From Minisyncoccota bacterium (GTDB taxonomy: Bacteria > Patescibacteriota > Minisyncoccia > Phycocordibacterales > UBA9973), in contig JAGOOL010000001.1 in the NCBI GenBank assembly GCA_017992485.1, forward strand, positions 1 through 27,850: 27,850 nucleotides of DNA, written 5' to 3'. Below the pieces are notes generated by a model. The model was given only the letters and a program-made list of their open reading frames with translations. It ran no database searches and was not told the DNA's origin. Position 1 is the first letter of the stretch, and each line of letters begins with the position of its first letter. Below, one piece after another: positions 7,687-15,106 of the stretch. A program made the position numbers and the translations under genes.

Positions 7687-8904
7687 ATGGCAAATAAGAT
7701 AGATACTGATATCACTAAAATAGAGGACATCCTGAGCCGGGCGGTTGAGGATATTATTGTTAAAGAAGATCTCAAGGAAAAATTACTTTCCGGTAAAAAA
7801 TTACGAATTAAATTTGGTATTGACCCAACAGGTCCGTCTATTCACCTCGGTCGTGCGGTCCCGTTGTGGAAGCTCCGTGCTTTCCAAGATCTTGGACATC
7901 AAATTGTTTTAATCATCGGTGATTTTACTGCAACTATCGGTGACCCTTCAGATAAGCTAGAAAAACGTCCAATGCTCGACAAAAAAACAATCGAGAAAAA
8001 TATGAAGGAGTACAAAAAAATAATCGGTAAAATCATTAATATAAAAAAAGCTGAATTTACCTACAATAGTTCATGGCTCAAAAAATTGAACTTTGCCGAG
8101 ATCAGTCAGCTCGCTGAAAGTTTTTCTGTGCAGCAAATGTCATCTCGCCGCAACTTTAAAGATCGTATTGATAAAGGAGTTGATATTTCTCTTCGTGAAT
8201 TTCTCTATCCACTCATGCAAGGCTACGACTCTGTCGCTGTTAAGGCCGATGTTGAGCTCGGTGGTTTTGATCAATTATTCAACCTAAAGGCTGGTCGTGT
8301 TATTCAGAAACACTATGGGCAGAGAGAACAGGATGTTCTCACGACCGCCATGCTCGAGGGAACTGATGGTAGAAAAATGTCGACGAGTTGGGGAAATGTT
8401 ATTTTGATTACTGATACGGCAGCAGATATGTTCGGTAAGATAATGTCACTCCACGATGATTTAATTGGTAAATATCTTTTACTCACAACCGATACATCAA
8501 CAACAGAAATAGAAAAAATAAAAGCCGAGATTGCTGCTGGTGCTAACCCTCGTGACGCAAAAGTGTTACTCGGTAAAAAAGTTGTTGCGCGATATTACGG
8601 AGAGAAGGAGGCCGAAGCCGCTTATGAGGCTTTCATAAATACGTTTCAGAAAAAAGAAATCCCAGATGATATTGAAGTAGTAAAAATGGAAACAGGAGAA
8701 AAGCTTGGAGATATTCTCGTCCGCGCAAAAGTAGTTGAATCAAAAAGTGAATTTCGAAGACTTGTTGAACAAGGAGGAGTTCATAAACTAACCGGTGTAG
8801 AGAGCAATGAAAAAGGCGAAGGTGAAAAAGTAGAAGATCAGTTTGTGGTCGCGGAAGCCGGAACTTACAAAATCGGCAAACGCAGATTTATAAAGATTAC
8901 ATAG
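7687..8904 (+). CDS. tyrS: Tyrosyl-tRNA synthetase
   Basis: A 405-residue class I aminoacyl-tRNA synthetase that charges tRNA-Tyr. The N-terminal catalytic domain shows GIDPTGPSIHLGR (residues 44-56, with HLGR as the HIGH motif) and IGDPSDK. The second signature is KMSTS at 230-234 in place of KMSKS, the variant position being the fourth residue. A C-terminal S4-type RNA-binding region follows (about 340-405, ILVRAKVVESKSEFRRLVEQGGV). The sequence resembles the TyrZ-like branch (GIDPT, LIGDFTATIGDPS) more than E. coli TyrS. The PBP gene is divergent upstream, and a strong terminator follows. Confidence 0.95.
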   Translation: MANKIDTDITKIEDILSRAVEDIIVKEDLKEKLLSGKKLRIKFGIDPTGPSIHLGRAVPLWKLRAFQDLGHQIVLIIGDFTATIGDPSDKLEKRPMLDKKTIEKNMKEYKKIIGKIINIKKAEFTYNSSWLKKLNFAEISQLAESFSVQQMSSRRNFKDRIDKGVDISLREFLYPLMQGYDSVAVKADVELGGFDQLFNLKAGRVIQKHYGQREQDVLTTAMLEGTDGRKMSTSWGNVILITDTAADMFGKIMSLHDDLIGKYLLLTTDTSTTEIEKIKAEIAAGANPRDAKVLLGKKVVARYYGEKEAEAAYEAFINTFQKKEIPDDIEVVKMETGEKLGDILVRAKVVESKSEFRRLVEQGGVHKLTGVESNEKGEGEKVEDQFVVAEAGTYKIGKRRFIKIT

Positions 8905-8940
8905 TGTTCGCGCCAAAATGATTTACTAAAAAGTAACATA

Positions 8941-8970
8941 AAAAAACGGTCTCAAAAGACCGTTTTTTTT
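8941..8970. terminator. Bidirectional intrinsic terminator after tyrS
   Basis: A perfect stem (ACGGTCT/AGACCGT, loop CAAA) flanked by an A-run on the left and eight T residues on the right. It serves tyrS on the plus strand and the small acidic gene on the minus strand, whose stop codon overlaps it. Confidence 0.93.
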
Positions 8971-9142
8971 ACATATCGAGTAGAAATTCTTCGGGAATGA
9001 CACCTTCCTCGTCTTCTCCCTTGAGTCCGACGTGAGCCACGGCATCATCTTCTGGGTCATCAAAAAGGCTTTCATCTTCGAAGGCTGCAGCAAGATCTAC
9101 ATCTCCTCCGTCCAAATCTTTTTCGTTTTCTTCGTAATCCAT
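8969..9142 (-). CDS. Small acidic protein of unknown function
   Basis: A 57-residue frame starting MDYEENEKDLDGGDVDL and ending EEFLLDM. About a third of the residues are Asp or Glu, with no Cys and no membrane segment, so it is probably a soluble and partly disordered cytoplasmic protein. It fills the interval between the tyrS terminator and ruvC. Its message would have a short leader containing the hairpin CGAGC-TCT-GCTCG about 10 bases before the ATG. I do not recognise a family. The coherent composition and the placement against a bidirectional terminator support it as a real gene. Confidence 0.6.
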   Translation of the reverse strand: MDYEENEKDLDGGDVDLAAAFEDESLFDDPEDDAVAHVGLKGEDEEGVIPEEFLLDM

Positions 9143-9259
9143 TTGTATATTTTCGAGCAGAGCTCGCTCCTACTTATAATTCAACAAAAGTAGTTGTATC
9201 AAATAGTGTTTTCTTTTGCAAGAGGAAAACTTCATTTTTAAAGATTTCACTACATTTTT

Positions 9260-9751
9260 CTATTTTCTTGAGGCATATTGGTGTCCGAAAACGGCGGACC
9301 CAGCGAGAGCAATAGCAATTGCGTCCATTTCATCATCCACCATTTTTCGATCGGGGAGCGTTATGAGTTTGCCAACCATCATAGCAACAGCTGACTTTTC
9401 AGCTTTTCCGTAGCCGGTAATGGCGAGCTTTACCTGCATTGGACCGATCTCACGAGTTGGAATACCAAGTTTTCCAGCCGCCGCCAAAATCACACCTCGA
9501 GCCTCGGCAACACCGATTACTGTCGTCACATTCTTCGACATAAAAAGTTGCTCCATAATAAGGAGATCAGGTTTATATTCAAAGAGAATTCGTTCGATCT
9601 CGACTGCAACCACAGCGAGACGTTCTGACATTTCTTGTTTCTTGTCGGTTTGTACAAGCATGGAAAAAAGCAGAGCATCTTTACTGCCATTGCGGTCAAT
9701 TACCGCTATTCCATTTCTATCAAAGCCGGGATCGATACCGATGATTTTCAT
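9260..9751 (-). CDS. ruvC: Holliday junction resolvase RuvC
   Basis: A 163-residue endonuclease that cleaves Holliday junctions in the RuvABC pathway. The catalytic acidic residues of the RNase H-like fold can be placed: D7 in GIDPG, E67 in LLIMEQLF, and D140 and D143 in DDEMDAIA. The GVAEARGVI helix and the family's substrate-binding loop are also visible. The gene lies 18 bases downstream of ruvB on the same strand. A TATACT sits in that gap 6 bases before the ATG, so ruvC may have its own start site besides read-through. Confidence 0.95.
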   Translation of the reverse strand: MKIIGIDPGFDRNGIAVIDRNGSKDALLFSMLVQTDKKQEMSERLAVVAVEIERILFEYKPDLLIMEQLFMSKNVTTVIGVAEARGVILAAAGKLGIPTREIGPMQVKLAITGYGKAEKSAVAMMVGKLITLPDRKMVDDEMDAIAIALAGSAVFGHQYASRK

Positions 9752-9757
9752 GGGGTA

Positions 9758-9763
9758 AGTATA
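9758..9763 (-). promoter_or_regulatory. -10 box of ruvC, 6 bases from the ATG
   Basis: The minus strand reads TATACT, six bases, ATG, inside the 18-base ruvB-ruvC gap. Confidence 0.5.
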
Positions 9764-9769
9764 GCGTAT

Positions 9770-10822
9770 TTAAATAAGTGAATCTTGTTTCGGTTCCTTC
9801 CATTCAAAACCGAGATGGTCGTATGCGCGCTTTGTCGCAGTGCGTCCGCGCGGGGTGCGCTCGAGAAAACCGATTTGCAGCAAGTATGGCTCGATGACAT
9901 CTTCGATTGTACCTTCCTCTTCACTTGTCGCAGCAGCAAGTGTTTTAACACCAACTGGTCCGCCGTTAAATTTTTCAATCAATGTTTCGAGGAGGATGCG
10001 ATCTGTTTGTCCAAGTCCGTATTCATCAATACCAAGAAGTGCGAGCGCGCGCTTTGCAGCTTCAGTGCCAGCTTCAGTTTTGTGAACCTGTGCGTAGTCG
10101 CGAACACGTTTCAAAAAGTAGTTTGCAGTGCGGGGTGTGCGGCGGCTGCGTTTTGCTATTTCACTATGAGCATCGCCATCAAGTGTGACATCGAGAATTT
10201 TTGCAGAGCGCTCAATGATACGTTCGATTTCTTCAGGTGTGTAGTATTCGAGACGAAATGTGCCACCAGAAAAACGAGAGCGAAGCGGCGCAGAGAGTAG
10301 GGAAATACGAGTTGTTGCGGCGATGAGGGTAAACGGCGGAAGTTCGAGCTGAATTGTTCGAGCTGACGGACCTTTACCGATAATAATATCGAGCGTACCA
10401 CCCTCCATGGCAGGGTAGAGGACTTCCTCGATCATTTTGTTGAGGCGATGTATTTCGTCGATAAAAAGAATATCGCCAGGGGTGAGATTGGTGAGAATGG
10501 AAGCTAAGTCACCGACGCGTTCAATGGCCGGTCCAGAAGTAACCTTGATATTGCGGCCAGTTTCCTTGGCAATGAGGTGGGCGAGGGTGGTTTTGCCCAA
10601 ACCTGGTGGTCCATAGAAGAGAATATGTTCTGCTGTATGCCCTCGTTCTTGTGCCGCATCGAGCAAAATACGGAGATTTTCCTTGATATGGCTCTGTCCT
10701 ATGTATTCCTCCCATTTAGCAGGGCGAAGCGTAACGTCGAGGAAACCGTCATCGGCTGATTTTTTGGAAATGCCCGGATTTGGGGCAGTATTTTCATTGA
10801 TTTCTTGGTCTGTGCTTGACAT
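9770..10822 (-). CDS. ruvB: Holliday junction branch migration helicase RuvB
   Basis: A 350-residue AAA+ motor that drives branch migration with RuvA. The motifs are in order: LRPAKWEEYIGQ near residues 31-42, Walker A GPPGLGKT near 70-77, Walker B ILFIDEIHRL near 118-127, sensor 1 AATTR, the arginine-finger region LRSRF, and a C-terminal winged helix (GPVGVKTLAAA, EPYLLQIGFLERTPRGR). The N-terminal 25 residues are poorly conserved. Its start codon overlaps the -35 box of the divergent RNA promoter. ruvC follows; ruvA is 16 kb away in this window. Confidence 0.96.
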   Translation of the reverse strand: MSSTDQEINENTAPNPGISKKSADDGFLDVTLRPAKWEEYIGQSHIKENLRILLDAAQERGHTAEHILFYGPPGLGKTTLAHLIAKETGRNIKVTSGPAIERVGDLASILTNLTPGDILFIDEIHRLNKMIEEVLYPAMEGGTLDIIIGKGPSARTIQLELPPFTLIAATTRISLLSAPLRSRFSGGTFRLEYYTPEEIERIIERSAKILDVTLDGDAHSEIAKRSRRTPRTANYFLKRVRDYAQVHKTEAGTEAAKRALALLGIDEYGLGQTDRILLETLIEKFNGGPVGVKTLAAATSEEEGTIEDVIEPYLLQIGFLERTPRGRTATKRAYDHLGFEWKEPKQDSLI

Positions 10823-10844
10823 AAATTTTTGTCTATGCTATACT
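10816..10844 (+). promoter_or_regulatory. Consensus promoter TTGACA - 17 - TATACT for a structured RNA
   Basis: TTGACA (10816-10821) and TATACT (10839-10844) are spaced by exactly 17 bases, with TGC before the -10 box. It is the strongest promoter I see in the window and faces away from ruvB. The predicted start is near 10851. No credible protein gene lies downstream before the terminator at 11214. Confidence 0.82.
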
Positions 10845-10850
10845 CTTTTT

Positions 10851-11239
10851 AGATTAAACGTGCTTAACAGAAAACGGTGTTGTGAAATAAGGGTGCTTCG
10901 GCAATCCACACAATACACATCTTATCCACAGATATAATCACAGCTTCTGCGGGATGCGCGCTTACAACCAAACTACAATATGAATAATAGCAGATATCTA
11001 CGAAGAGGTCTTGAATCTCTAAGCAATCGGATCAACGTCTATAGAGTTTTGCGAAGGACGTCTTGGTGCCTGGCTTCGGCCGCGTTCCTGGGGCTATCCT
11101 TCAAAAATCTTTTACTTGTCTCCTCCGGGTTACAAGGATTGTTTGGAGATTTAAGATTTTTTCCTCCTAACTAACTAATTATATTTCAGTATCGTGTGTA
11201 TCTAATCTAATAGAAAAACCCAGAGTAATCTGGGTTTTT
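10851..11239 (+). ncRNA. Structured noncoding RNA of unknown family (about 390 nt)
   Basis: The unit runs from a consensus promoter to a strong terminator. Bases at the predicted 5' end (TAGATTA, 10850-10856) are complementary to TAATCTA (11203-11209), just before the terminator. Internal stems include GTGTTGTG with CACAATAC enclosing a UUCG-capped GGGTGC/GCAATCC hairpin (about 10877-10915). A TTTT-GAAGGA / TCCTTC-AAAA stem (11047-11106) encloses a second UUCG hairpin. A 9-base stem (11104-11112 with 11153-11161) holds an exposed CUCCUCC. I find no RNase P core motif, no tmRNA T-loop or 3' CCA end, and no SRP GGUCAGG/GGAA motif. A large 6S-like regulator or a lineage-specific RNA is possible. 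It fills the 462-base gene-free stretch between ruvB and the ATPase gene. Confidence 0.6.
11214..11239 (+). terminator. Intrinsic terminator of the structured RNA
   Basis: An 11-base stem (AAAAACCCAGA/TCTGGGTTTTT) with loop GTAA. The A-run on its left could also let it stop the minus-strand ATPase transcript, which ends 46 bases away. Confidence 0.9.
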
Positions 11240-11284
11240 CTTATTGGTTTTTAAATAATCAAAGGTGTATTACGTGGTGCATTT

Positions 11285-12979
11285 TTATTCTCCCTCCATT
11301 TCCACAACACTTGCGAGCTCTTCAATAGAAGTCACACCATTTAAAATCTTGATGACACCATCTTCTTTCATATCAAGTGTTCCTTGGAGGTCGCCAACTT
11401 TTTTAATATCACGCTCAGAAGGATTCGTTGGAATAATTTTCTCGAGATTTTCGTCTGTGTAAATTGCCTCAAAGACACCAATACGCCCCTTATAACCGGC
11501 ATTGCATTTATCACAACCAACAGGTTTATATAGTTCGATCTTCTGATCAGCCTTAACCCCGTACACTTCGATATTTTTTCCGGCAGCAACTGCGCCAGTG
11601 AGAATATTCCTAATAAGTGTTTCTTCTTCGGATGTCGGTTCACGTTTAGCCTTACAGACCGGACAGAGTTTACGAATGAGTCGCTGCGCCATTGAGAGAT
11701 TGAGTGCCGAAACCAAAATTTTTGCATTTACATCGAGGTCAATCAATCGGGGAATAACACCACCGGCATTGTTGGTATGGAGCGTTGAAAAAACCAGGTG
11801 ACCAGTGAGTGCTGATTCAACAGCAATTTTTGCGGTTTCCGAATCTCGGATTTCACCCACCATGATAACGTCCGGGTCCTGACGAAGCGCAGAGCGCAAA
11901 CCTTCTAAGAAGGTATACCCTTTTTTACTATCTGTCTGCGTCTGCGTAATGCCTTTCAAATGGTATTCAATCGGGTCTTCAATAGTAATAATCTTGATTG
12001 CCTCAGAGTAAATACGTCTCAGAAACGCATACAAGGTCGTGGTTTTACCGGAACCAGTCGGACCAGTAATGAGAATGAGACCATTTGGTTTCTTAATCTC
12101 GTGCTCGATGATGCCAAAGAGTTTCGGTTCAATGCCAAGCTCTTCGAGATCAACTTGAATTGATTTTGGATTGAGAAGACGCATCACTGTTGATTCACCA
12201 TACGCACCGGGAATAGCAGAGACACGAACAGAAATTTCAGTTTCACCGATCCAAATCGAGAAGCGGCCATCTTGGTTTTTGACTACCGTCAATTTCATGC
12301 CGGACAAAAGTTTGATACGAGAGATTAAATATTTGTAGACGTCATAGTTAAAGAAAAGCACGTCTTCGAGTACGCCATCAAGACGGTATCGCAAGCGAAT
12401 TCTATCTTCTTCCGGTTCAATGTGGATATCGGATGCATTCATCGAGATAGCGCCAGCCAAAATAATCTCGAGCATATGTGAGATTTTGTGTGTTTTATCA
12501 TCTGCTGAAATCTTTTCGATTGCACTCGTGAGGTCGGGGATAGTGTGAATGTCTTTTCCGATTTCAATAAGCTTGTCTCCGGCAATATCAAGAGTGCCAG
12601 ATTTAACCCGGTCAGCATACGAAATTTCTTTGTAGCGTTCCCAGACTTTCTCAAGCGAAGAACGTGAGGCCATGTAGAAAATCGGGTCCATTCCCTTATC
12701 TTTGAGTTTTTTGAATAGGTCTTGAATTTCGCGACGCTCCGGAGCATGGACGGCAACGTGAATTGTGTGACCGAGAACCTTAAAAGGAGCAGCTTCTATA
12801 GCGCGGGCTTCGGGCTCAGTGAGAGCGCGAACAGCCTCGTTCTCAATCGGGATACTGTTGAGATTTACATAGGGAATATTGTACTTTTGCTCAGCGAGCA
12901 TCTGTATGAGTTCTTCTTCTTCCTTCTTTTTGAGGTCATCGATCTTTTTGAGCTCTTTTTGTTCATCGAACTTCGGCAT
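11285..12979 (-). CDS. pilB: Type IV pilus assembly / type II secretion ATPase (PilB/GspE family)
   Basis: A 564-residue hexameric ATPase that powers pilin assembly at the inner face of the membrane. The N-terminal part contains a charged coiled-coil start (residues 1-30) and an N1-type domain (31-115). The ATPase core has Walker A GPTGSGKT (306-313), the Asp box (IEDPIEYH, 333-340), Walker B DPDVIMVGEIRD (368-379) and the His box (LVFSTLHTNNA). A four-cysteine zinc site sits at C439, C442, C489 and C492, typical of PilB/GspE and absent from the retraction ATPase PilT. No pilin or PilC gene is adjacent. Type IV pili are the usual assignment for this family in CPR bacteria. It is transcribed alone from a -10 box 6 bases before the ATG. 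Confidence 0.92.
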   Translation of the reverse strand: MPKFDEQKELKKIDDLKKKEEEELIQMLAEQKYNIPYVNLNSIPIENEAVRALTEPEARAIEAAPFKVLGHTIHVAVHAPERREIQDLFKKLKDKGMDPIFYMASRSSLEKVWERYKEISYADRVKSGTLDIAGDKLIEIGKDIHTIPDLTSAIEKISADDKTHKISHMLEIILAGAISMNASDIHIEPEEDRIRLRYRLDGVLEDVLFFNYDVYKYLISRIKLLSGMKLTVVKNQDGRFSIWIGETEISVRVSAIPGAYGESTVMRLLNPKSIQVDLEELGIEPKLFGIIEHEIKKPNGLILITGPTGSGKTTTLYAFLRRIYSEAIKIITIEDPIEYHLKGITQTQTDSKKGYTFLEGLRSALRQDPDVIMVGEIRDSETAKIAVESALTGHLVFSTLHTNNAGGVIPRLIDLDVNAKILVSALNLSMAQRLIRKLCPVCKAKREPTSEEETLIRNILTGAVAAGKNIEVYGVKADQKIELYKPVGCDKCNAGYKGRIGVFEAIYTDENLEKIIPTNPSERDIKKVGDLQGTLDMKEDGVIKILNGVTSIEELASVVEMEGE

Positions 12980-12985
12980 AGGGAA

Positions 12986-12991
12986 ATTGTA
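12986..12991 (-). promoter_or_regulatory. Extended -10 of pilB, 6 bases from the ATG
   Basis: The minus strand reads TGC-TACAAT, six bases, ATG. Confidence 0.55.
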
Positions 12992-13082
12992 GCATGGAAT
13001 GTCAGAGCAGAGGCCAAAAAGCCTTGTGAAATAGCCCTAAAACGGGTTTCTCCACAACCCATATATAAGTAAGGTCAAGACC

Positions 13083-13111
13083 TTGACTTTTGTATCATAA
13101 AGTGTTATCAT
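13083..13111 (+). promoter_or_regulatory. Promoter TTGACT - 17 - TATCAT for the secreted protein gene
   Basis: TTGACT (13083-13088) and TATCAT (13106-13111) have ideal spacing. Unlike most genes here, this one would have a leader of about 65 bases. The sequence before its ATG (AAAGAAATAGAT) is purine-rich but not a clear Shine-Dalgarno sequence. Confidence 0.6.
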
Positions 13112-13182
13112 ATACACAAATAACAAATCTACTTATTCCCCAAAATCCCTTAATTCTGTAACCCCATAACAAAGAAATAGAT

Positions 13183-14982
13183 ATGAAAAAGCTCATTACA
13201 ATGACAGTAATTGCCATTTTGGCTCTTACTGCTACACAAGCGTTTGCACGCAAACCACAACCAGTTGCTCCGTTCCTGTTTGATAGCAACAACAACAAAG
13301 TTGCTTATACAGCAGAACAAGTGAGAGAAATCTTTGCGACTAAAACTGGACTTAATTGCTCAGTAGATGCAGCCGCAGCAAAAATTCTTGAGAAAATAAA
13401 CGTTCAAAAGGAAAATGCAGGTTTGTATCCGGGACAAGATTATACCGAACTACAGGATTTTCTTGATTCAATGAAATTGTATCAAGCGGAAGACTGGGTA
13501 TATACCCTTGGACTAGATCCTGATCAGCCGGATGTATTTGTTCCAGTAATGACCGATGGTCAACCGGGACGAGCAAAAGAAGGAGATGAAGGTTTTTTTG
13601 GAGTTTGGGTAAGTCAGTTGGACGAGACGATTACGCCGGAACAAGATGTTTTATTCATTCTGTTCTATGCAAATTGTATCAATCCTCCTGATGTTGCTCT
13701 CAACGTCAAAAAACTTTCTCAGCCTCAACTTCCTGCTGCTGATGGAATGCAAAATGAAAACAGTGATGAAATTGGTGGAAGCAGTAGCTCTTCATCAATA
13801 GCGTCATCGAATGTCGATGTCGACATTGCAAGTTCTGAACCGAATATTATTTATGTTGAAACTGCTCCCCAGCAAATGATGCCATATGGAGGCGGAATGA
13901 TGGGTGGGCAAGTATATGCTCAAGCAAGTTTCGGTGGTGGATGTGGTGGTTGTAATCAACAATCACAAGCCCCTACATTTATTGATAACAGTATTCAGAA
14001 TATTGATAACTCACAAGTTATCACTGAAACGATTATCAATGAACACAACAATAATAATAACGGCAACAACAGCAATAACATTATCGACAGCGGTAACGAC
14101 AACAGTAATACTGATAGTCACGACGACAATAGTACGACTGACAGTCATGATGTAATCGTTAACAACATTCCTAGAACCCCTCGTGGTCATCATCCTCATG
14201 TTCCAGGTCCGATTATCGGTGGCCCAGTGGGTGCTGATAACGGTGGAACAGGTGGAACAGGTGGTACTGGTGGAAATGGGTCTGACGAAGAAGGTTGGAT
14301 CGATGAAAACCCAGGTACCGGTGGTACAGGCGGCACAGGCGGAACAGGTGGTACAGGTGACGATGAAGAAGGTTGGAATCCTCCCGGAACCATCGATGAA
14401 CAAGGTGGCGGGAGAATAATAAACCCTAGAGGAAATGGAAATTCGGGTGGTGGATTGGCTTCTCAAAATCAATCAGCACAACCGAAAAGAAAACTTTCTT
14501 ATTCTGGTCAATCAGAATCTAACCCATCTAACCCAACGCCAACACCTACGAACAACACTTCAACAAGAAATGATGTCCAAGGAAAAAATGTTGGTAACAA
14601 CTATCCATCGAACACAATTCCTGCCGCTGGCGGTCTTACATTAAAAAGAAGACTTGCTTCGGAAAATCAGCCAATGGCTTCTCTTGAAAAAAAGAATGAC
14701 AATTCCTCACGTCAACCTTCGGTAACGAAGCCGCGCCAAGAAAAGTCAGGATACAATTTTGATAGAAGAGATCAAAACAATAACCAAAAAGTTGATCAAC
14801 CAAGCGCTGAGAGAAAGAATCCTACTGTTAAGAAAGAACAAGTTCGCAAAGAACACGTTCAGAAAGAAAGAAAAGAGTATCGCCGTAAATCTCAGGTTAA
14901 AAAACCTAAGCAAAACAGTGTCTCTAGACCGAAATCTAAAAAGTCTAACAGTAAAAAAAGTGGTGGCTATTCATTTAGCTAA
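13183..14982 (+). CDS. Large secreted low-complexity protein with a basic C-terminus
   Basis: A 599-residue protein that I do not recognise. A Sec signal peptide is clear (MKK, hydrophobic core, cleavage after TQAFA near residue 22). Residues 23-180 look folded, with two isolated cysteines. From about 200 it becomes low complexity in blocks: a Ser run, a GGGMMGG/CGGC patch, an Asn/Asp-rich stretch (about 285-325), and two rounds of (GGT)n followed by DEEGW (about 353-400). The last 70 residues are strongly basic (Lys/Arg, ending KKSGGYSFS), with no membrane anchor or sortase motif. The basic tail could bind nucleic acid, teichoic-type polymers or the envelope. It has its own promoter and a strong terminator. 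Function is unknown. Confidence 0.8.
   Translation: MKKLITMTVIAILALTATQAFARKPQPVAPFLFDSNNNKVAYTAEQVREIFATKTGLNCSVDAAAAKILEKINVQKENAGLYPGQDYTELQDFLDSMKLYQAEDWVYTLGLDPDQPDVFVPVMTDGQPGRAKEGDEGFFGVWVSQLDETITPEQDVLFILFYANCINPPDVALNVKKLSQPQLPAADGMQNENSDEIGGSSSSSSIASSNVDVDIASSEPNIIYVETAPQQMMPYGGGMMGGQVYAQASFGGGCGGCNQQSQAPTFIDNSIQNIDNSQVITETIINEHNNNNNGNNSNNIIDSGNDNSNTDSHDDNSTTDSHDVIVNNIPRTPRGHHPHVPGPIIGGPVGADNGGTGGTGGTGGNGSDEEGWIDENPGTGGTGGTGGTGGTGDDEEGWNPPGTIDEQGGGRIINPRGNGNSGGGLASQNQSAQPKRKLSYSGQSESNPSNPTPTPTNNTSTRNDVQGKNVGNNYPSNTIPAAGGLTLKRRLASENQPMASLEKKNDNSSRQPSVTKPRQEKSGYNFDRRDQNNNQKVDQPSAERKNPTVKKEQVRKEHVQKERKEYRRKSQVKKPKQNSVSRPKSKKSNSKKSGGYSFS
14242..14360 (+). repeat. Short tandem GGT/GGA-ACA-GGT coding repeats
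   Basis: Two clusters (about 14242-14282 and 14316-14360) of 9-base units encoding Gly-Gly-Thr, each followed by a segment encoding DEEGW. The antisense reading is a proline-rich shadow frame. Copy number is likely to vary by slippage. Confidence 0.75.
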
Positions 14983-15014
14983 AAAACACGCAAACATTTG
15001 TAACCCTAAAAACT

Positions 15015-15043
15015 GGAGGTTTCTATAGAAACCTCCTTATTTT
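15015..15043 (+). terminator. Intrinsic terminator after the secreted protein gene
   Basis: A perfect 22-base palindrome (15015-15036) followed by TTATTTT. A second stem (ATTTGAGT, TCG loop, ACTCGAAT) with a T-run lies at 15049-15071, so termination is double. Confidence 0.88.
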
Positions 15044-15106
15044 CAAGAATTTGAGTTCGACTCGAATTTTTAAAAGTAATTATTATAAGTTTATTAGAAG
15101 AAGTAT

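Noticed and set aside
10980..11174. A 64-codon open frame inside the ruvB-pilB gap (starts MNNSRYLRRG)
   Set aside because: It lies within the predicted structured RNA and overlaps its stems on both sides. It has no recognisable domain and no proper start signal at the usual spacing. The RNA explanation accounts for the promoter, terminator and base pairing better.
10851..11239. RNase P RNA, tmRNA or SRP RNA at this locus
   Set aside because: The universally conserved RNase P segments (such as GAGGAAAGUC), the tmRNA tRNA-like ends with a T-loop and CCA, and the SRP GGUCAGG/GGAA core are all absent on both strands. A lone ACAGAAA near the 5' end is not enough.
14011..14472. Antisense open frames with proline/threonine repeats opposite the secreted protein
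   Set aside because: They are the complement of the Gly-Gly-Thr coding repeats; the repetitive sequence simply lacks stops on both strands.
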